A stretch of 64,000 bases of DNA from positions 61,701,718-61,765,717 of the forward strand of contig CM067444.1 of NCBI GenBank assembly GCA_034508935.3, in the 5' to 3' direction. How positions within the stretch are numbered: the stretch's first letter is position 1; each line of letters starts with the position of its first letter. This document shows, one piece after another, positions 60,027-64,000 of this stretch. The position numbers were made by a program, and so were the translations under genes. The stretch comes from Berghia stephanieae. Lineage: Eukaryota > Mollusca > Gastropoda > Nudibranchia > Aeolidiidae. Under the pieces are notes generated by a model. The model ran no database searches. It was not told the DNA's origin and saw only the letters and a program-made list of their open reading frames with translations.

Positions 60027-60090
60027 AATGGGTTTTGAACCTAAGATCCTTCAGGTGTCAGAACAATGCTTTCTCCACTCGGCCATTCCG
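59584..60090 (-). mobile_element. Two SINE-A copies, the second split by (AG)n
   Basis: First copy at 59584-59720 (CACTAAATATGCTCAAATCG); second at 59752-60090 with AGCCAACAGCAACATATAGC and GGTACTCATTTTACATTGAG. The (AG)n of 59954-60020 lies before its tRNA-like head complement (GGTTTTGAACCTAAGATCC). Confidence 0.75.
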
Positions 60091-60255
60091 CTCCCTTACT
60101 TTTTTTTTTTTTTTTACATTATAATGATAGTGCTAGTTTCACGACCTTCTAATGGTGACATTTCTGACCTCCTATCGTGTTATCCTCTTGTCTAAGAGGA
60201 GCTTACACAGGTTTAGTACCCTATAAGAACCCTATGAGCCTTCTGAAGGAGCTCA

Positions 60256-60297
60256 CCAATAGGATTCCACAGTCTGACGTCACGTCCGCCTAGCAAC
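60256..60297 (+). promoter_or_regulatory. CCAAT - CRE - RFX-like cluster before the THAP gene
   Basis: CCAAT at 60256-60260, a perfect CRE TGACGTCA at 60275-60282, and CCTAGCAAC (RFX/X-box half-site) at 60289-60297. The group lies about 95-135 bp before the THAP start codon, as expected of a TATA-less promoter. Function is inferred from motif identity only. Confidence 0.45.
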
Positions 60298-60390
60298 GAA
60301 TCGGCTGGCTCTAAACAAAAAAAAAATCCGTGCTTGGTCCGGGCAAGGAATAATTGGAAAATCGCTCAAAAAACAATTTTTATCTTAAAT

Positions 60391-60512
60391 ATGGTCCAGT
60401 GTTTTGTAACAGATTGTCTACACCAGTCAGAGAGTCACTCCTGCAAGTTTTACAGATTTCCAAATGGACAGGCAGACAAAAAATTGAAGAAAAAGTGGAT
60501 CACTTTAGTCAG
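60391..60512 (+). CDS. Transposase exon 1: first half of THAP domain
   Basis: Encodes MVQCFVTDCLHQSESHSCKF and YRFPNGQADKKLKKKWITLV. Cys-x4-Cys, the RFP motif and the conserved Trp are those of a THAP finger. The start Met is placed where THAP domains normally begin. It ends GTCAG before GTAAGC, phase 2. Confidence 0.85.
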
Positions 60513-60895
60513 GTAAGCACGCACGCCTCGTCGAACATTTGATAGAGTTCGTAGTCCAGATCTAGGTCAAGTTCTAGCTTACGTAGACCTATATTTTATG
60601 ATTAAAGTGTACAATTGCACGAAATTATAAATAAAAATACATTCCAAACTAGGTTTTTATTGAAGTTGAAGCAAAAATGATATCTCAATCGTTTTGATGT
60701 TAAAGTAAGGCTGATAAACTGAATGAGAGTTAAGTTCTACTGATAAGTGATAATTTTTTTAAAAGGAGAACAAGAAGAAAGAGAAGAAAATATTTGTTAA
60801 ATCTTACTTTAAACTCGATACCTTTATGGCAAAATGAAAATAAATAAATAAAATAACGCAACCTCCCCCCCCCCCCCCCTCCCCTCACGCAGATA

Positions 60896-60934
<39 letters not shown>

Positions 60935-61452
60935 AACACACATACTTTCCTCTTTTTTTTGGAAAGTTTCTCTGATTCTCTGCCATGCCTCCCCTCCCCG
61001 ACAGCCGAGGTGGCAACTCTGTGTGAACAAAGCAAGATGGCGGCAGGGACCTCTCTCCTTTACCTGTGCCCGATTGTTGACACTCCAAAGTTTCCATCAC
61101 CGCACTGTCCAGTACAGTACTGACTGAAATAAAGAGAAAACGCCAGTCTTGCCACACTCAACCCCAAGATCAACTTTAACTGTGTAAATTTAAGAATTCA
61201 TATTTTTATATATACCTAGTCAAAATCATCAAAAGAAGTAATGAGGAAGTGCGACATTTTGCTGAATGTGCGATTTCATAAAAGACAGGCGAGAGACCCA
61301 CCAGTAACCTAGTCTCTTGCACACCTTTGATTTATCATGCATTGAGCTGGTGTCAAACAAGATAGTCTAAAACAAAGTACTTATCAAATTAAATAATATA
61401 CCCAATATGCCCAACAGAATTATTGTTTTTTTAAAAAATCTTTTCATTTCAG
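60513..61452 (+). other. Intron of the transposase gene
   Basis: Holds a poly(C) run (about 60865-60880), (CT)n(CA)n (60896-60935) and a GC-richer patch with AAGATGGCGGC, a perfect YY1-type motif, at 61033-61043. GT and AG ends are canonical. Confidence 0.6.
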
Positions 61453-61663
61453 GAGAAAGGACAAAAGATCCAACATCATCATCAAGAGTGTGTTCTTGTC
61501 ACTTCAGAGATGGTGACAAAGCCAACCTCCCTGAATGGTTTGACAGAAATAAAAATAAATTGTTTCCACCAGAGCCAGAAAGAAAGAAAAGAAAAGTGAC
61601 ACAAGGAATTCCCATCCCATCTCAATTGGCACCAACATCAAGAAGTCCACCACCACCACCACC

Positions 61664-61720
<57 letters not shown>

Positions 61721-61994
61721 TGCTCAACTCTCTTCATCATCATCACAAAGTCCCACCTTTAAAAAAAAACAGATTCCTCATCATCATTATTTTCCTCCTC
61801 ATCATCATCATCAGTATCTTCTCCCTCATCATCATCTCAACTCTCGTCACCATCATCACAGGATTCCATCTTTAAAAAAAAAAACAGATTGTAGAACAAG
61901 TGAGGATATTTTAAATAGAACAACAAATTTAATTCAAGAACAAGAAATTACAGACAAAAATAAGGAAATAGCTAGCTTTAAAACACCCAACTAA
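61453..61994 (+). CDS. Transposase exon 2: THAP second half and low-complexity linker
   Basis: After TTTCATTTCAG the productive frame reads GERTKDPTSSSRVCSCHFRD, supplying the C-x2-H ligands, then LFPPEPERKKRK. A linker of Pro, Ser and His runs (61647-61860) coded by CCA and TCA triplets follows, and the frame ends at 61992-61994. This frame needs phase 1 from exon 1, but exon 1 ends in phase 2, so a base has been lost or gained or splicing is unusual. Confidence 0.8.
61647..61722 (+). repeat. In-frame (CCA)n(TCA)n microsatellite in transposase exon
   Basis: About 11 Pro codons then about 15 Ser codons, read in the productive frame; His/Ser-rich triplets continue to about 61860. Confidence 0.93.
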
Positions 61995-62047
61995 GTTAGA
62001 TTCAACGCACTTACACTGTTTCAAGCCTTACAGAAAAAGTTCTTCGA

Positions 62048-62677
62048 ATGGAGACAGGTGTACATTGTTTTAAAATATTTAATATTATTGTTCAATATGT
62101 TGAGTGCTTTAGAGGTAACATTATTTATTATAGCGGATGGGAAGTTCAGGAAGAGACAGTTGCATTAAAAGACCAAATTTTCATTATTACACTTATGAAA
62201 CTTAGACAGAACTACGCTAACCTTCATATTTCACAATTGTTTAGCGTTAGTGAAAGTACTATAACAAATATTATACAAACTTTTATTATGTTTTACATAA
62301 GCCATAAGCTTCTCTTTGAAAATGTTATGAAGGTTACATGCCCTTCTAGACATAAAAATAAACTATCAGCTCCATCATCATTTTTAAGATTTCCAAATTG
62401 CAGAATGATCATTGATTGTACATATGACCAAATTGCTATTCCTAAAGAAATAGATAAACAACGGTTAACTTATTCTTCTTATAGGTCCATGAATTCTGTT
62501 AAAGCTCTTGTTGGTCTGAGGCCAAATGGTGTGATAAATTTTATTTCTAAACATGATCCAGGGTCTGTCTCGGATAAGGTCATTGTACAAAATTGTGGAT
62601 TACTAAAACTTTTAATTTTAAGCCCTGGAGATTTAATTTTAGCAGATAAAGGTAATAAAGGTAAAACCCCATCCTGA
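62048..62677 (+). pseudogene. Transposase HTH and first two-thirds of DDE domain
   Basis: Residues about 39-92 form the HTH region (LKDQIFIITLMKLRQNYANL, ISQLFSVSESTITNIIQTF). Residues 120-209 begin the DDE core with Asp123 (IIDCT) and Asp200 (LADKG), with YSSYRSMNSVKALVGLRPNG and SVSDKVIV between, all family blocks. The frame itself opens earlier, at 62000. It runs off its frame after KGNKG. Confidence 0.85.
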
Positions 62678-62940
62678 TTCAAGATATTTTACCTCAAGGA
62701 GTAACTGTAAATATCCCTCCCTTTTTACATAATAAATTTACTGAAAATGAGATTTTATTAACAAAAGAAATTGCTTCATGTAGAATTCATGTTGAGAGGG
62801 CGAATGAAAGACTGAAAAATGTTAACATCCTCTCATATATTCCAACCATGTTAAGAGAAACATCTGATATTATTTTTCAATTTGTTGCAGCACTTGTCAA
62901 TCCCCAGTCTCCTCTTATTAAGGAGACTGCATTTTGTTAG
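62674..62940 (+). pseudogene. Transposase C-terminal third, shifted frame
   Basis: One base out of frame with the preceding piece. It reads LIQDILPQGVTVNIPPFLHN, then KEIASCRIHVERANERLKNV, then FVAALVNPQSPLIKE and a stop at 62938-62940. It supplies the third catalytic residue, Glu at 62794-62796. Confidence 0.85.
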
Positions 62941-63242
62941 CTTTGCCATTTATATTGTACAACACACATATTTTGTTCATCATCATCAAATCACCATTCA
63001 AAATAATGGTTTTGTAGGTCCATACATGATTTTACATGATAAACATGACAAATTATGGCATTGTTGTATCAATGTATGTTCAATGTCATTAACATTGTTA
63101 AATAAAACCACACAAATTAGTTTTGGACTGAATCAACCCAAGGCATCATCAAGATAGATCTGTGGAAGTAAAAGAATAAAAGATTCAAATTTAGAGCTGC
63201 GACCATGCTCAATAGGCAAAAAACAAACAAACTAATAAAACG

Positions 63243-63560
63243 TCTGTTGTGGTCTTGTGGTATGACACTCGCTTTCAGATCAGAAGGTCCTGGGTTTGGG
63301 CCTCGCTCGGCGCATAGTTGAGTCCTTGGAGAAGGCTCTTTACTCACAATCTCTCACCGTACTCAGGTGTCAAATGAGTACCTGGCCGTTAACAGCGTTG
63401 TCTCTGTCCGAAAAAATTGTAATATCGCCCAACAGGCATCATGTCCCGTCTTACATGTTAAATGTTGCTGTTGGCCAGGGACCCCTTGTAAAGCACTTTG
63501 AGCACATTTAGTGGATATTACGCTGTATAAAAACTCAATTAAAAAACAAAACAAATAAAG
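63243..63560 (+). mobile_element. SINE-A, full-length copy
   Basis: tRNA-like head GTTGTGGTCTTGTGGTATGA (A-box) and AGGTCCTGGGTTTGGGCC (B-box). Body with TTGGAGAAGGCTCTTTACTC, AGTACCTGGCCGTTAACAGC and AAAGCACTTTGAGCACATTT, and an A-rich tail with AAACAAAACAAATAAA. The best copy of the family here. Confidence 0.88.
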
Positions 63561-63754
63561 TGATTCTTTCATTCATCTTGCTTTGTTGATAAGGGGGAAA
63601 CCCTAAACGTCCATTTTATCTGTTTTCGTATATTAAATTGAAGTTCACATTCAATTTCACAATGTTATTGATTTCTTCGAGTTTCAAGCAGCAACATTTA
63701 CATTACACCTTAACCCAATAGGAAGTTTAGTTTACCGAGACTAACACTGGTCTA

Positions 63755-63957
63755 AATAAATCCTTTATTCAGCCCATAGAGGAAATTTATCTCTTGGGTC
63801 TATTCCCAGGGAAGACTGGAATAACCGCGGTACAGGGCCGCAAATTGAGCTAGGGCGAGGTGACTTGCTCAAGGCCACACAGTGCAGCGGCGGGTGAACG
63901 AACTCGGTACCTTTCGGGTACGAAGCAAAAACCGTACCGCTGATCCACGCTGCCCCA
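63755..63957 (-). mobile_element. SINE-E, CORE-like SINE, good copy
   Basis: On the minus strand: head GGGGCAGCGTGGATCAGCGG, B-box-like GGTACCGAGTTCGTTCAC, CORE-like TGTGGCCTTGAGCAAGTCAC, then body ending near CTGAATAAAGGATTTA. Confidence 0.8.
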
Positions 63958-64000
63958 CATGAAGTATGATAAAATGTCTAGCGTGATTGGTGATTGTGAT

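Larger units (their letters stand above)
60391..63105 (+). mobile_element. THAP-HTH-DDE transposase gene (PHIS superfamily, ISL2EU-like), broken
   Basis: A DNA-transposon transposase gene: an N-terminal THAP zinc finger for DNA binding, an HTH_Tnp_4-type helix-turn-helix, and a DDE_Tnp_4 catalytic core. The core has DCT (Asp at 62414), LADKG (Asp at 62645) and HVERANERLK (Glu at 62794). This architecture is common in PIF/Harbinger-ISL2EU-type elements of invertebrates and fish. There is one intron (60513-61452) and an AATAAA near 63101. Frame changes occur at the exon 1-2 junction, between 61994 and 62000, and at about 62667, so it is not functional as given. I could not find terminal inverted repeats or a target duplication; a SINE-A lies downstream. 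Confidence 0.85.

Noticed and set aside
61033-61120. A separate gene starting at AAGATGGCGGC in the transposase intron
   Set aside because: A perfect YY1-type motif and a 27-codon frame exist, but there is a stop before any good donor; too weak to call.

Overview
This is AT-rich animal DNA with large introns, tRNA-derived SINEs, many microsatellites, foldback/MITE-like elements and decayed LINE tails. It looks like a marine invertebrate genome. The host gene and the CORE-SINE-like repeats would fit an echinoderm, hemichordate or lophotrochozoan, and I cannot choose between them from sequence alone. I see no bacterial-type operons, CRISPR arrays, rRNA genes or intact tRNA genes.

The one clear host gene fills the left third on the + strand. 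It is the 3' part of a receptor protein tyrosine phosphatase of the R3 type (PTPRB/PTPRJ/PTPRO/Ptp10D-like). Twelve well-supported exons (131 to 19260) join in compatible phase. They encode the end of a fibronectin type III repeat, a membrane-proximal ectodomain with a furin-like RKRR site, one transmembrane helix, a single PTP domain and the start of a C-terminal tail with a YANL motif. Upstream exons lie outside the window. Exon 11 is one base short, which breaks the frame just after the catalytic loop; a collapsed G is the simplest explanation. The tail may end through two small phase-matched exons at 25257-25289 and 29955-29986, or through an alternative exon near 20122-20300.

The introns and the gene-poor stretch from about 30 to 60 kb are a repeat landscape. 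It contains several SINE families (one with a CORE-like domain), a nested cluster of one 0.5-kb family at 39.4-45.5 kb, five long palindromes (one with a near-complete hammerhead-ribozyme core), several TIR-bounded MITE families including a nested insertion with a recognisable empty site, three LINE 3' ends, a 19-bp minisatellite grown inside a dispersed repeat, a 1.2-1.3-kb tandem duplication, and very long simple repeats. A CpG-rich patch at 35.06-35.65 kb, with palindromic CCGACAAT motifs and a possible first exon, stands out from its surroundings.

The right end (60.2-63.1 kb) holds a THAP-HTH-DDE transposase gene of the PIF/Harbinger-ISL2EU (PHIS) type. It has an intron, a promoter-like CCAAT/CRE/RFX cluster, in-frame triplet microsatellites and several frame breaks. 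SINEs follow it to the end of the window.
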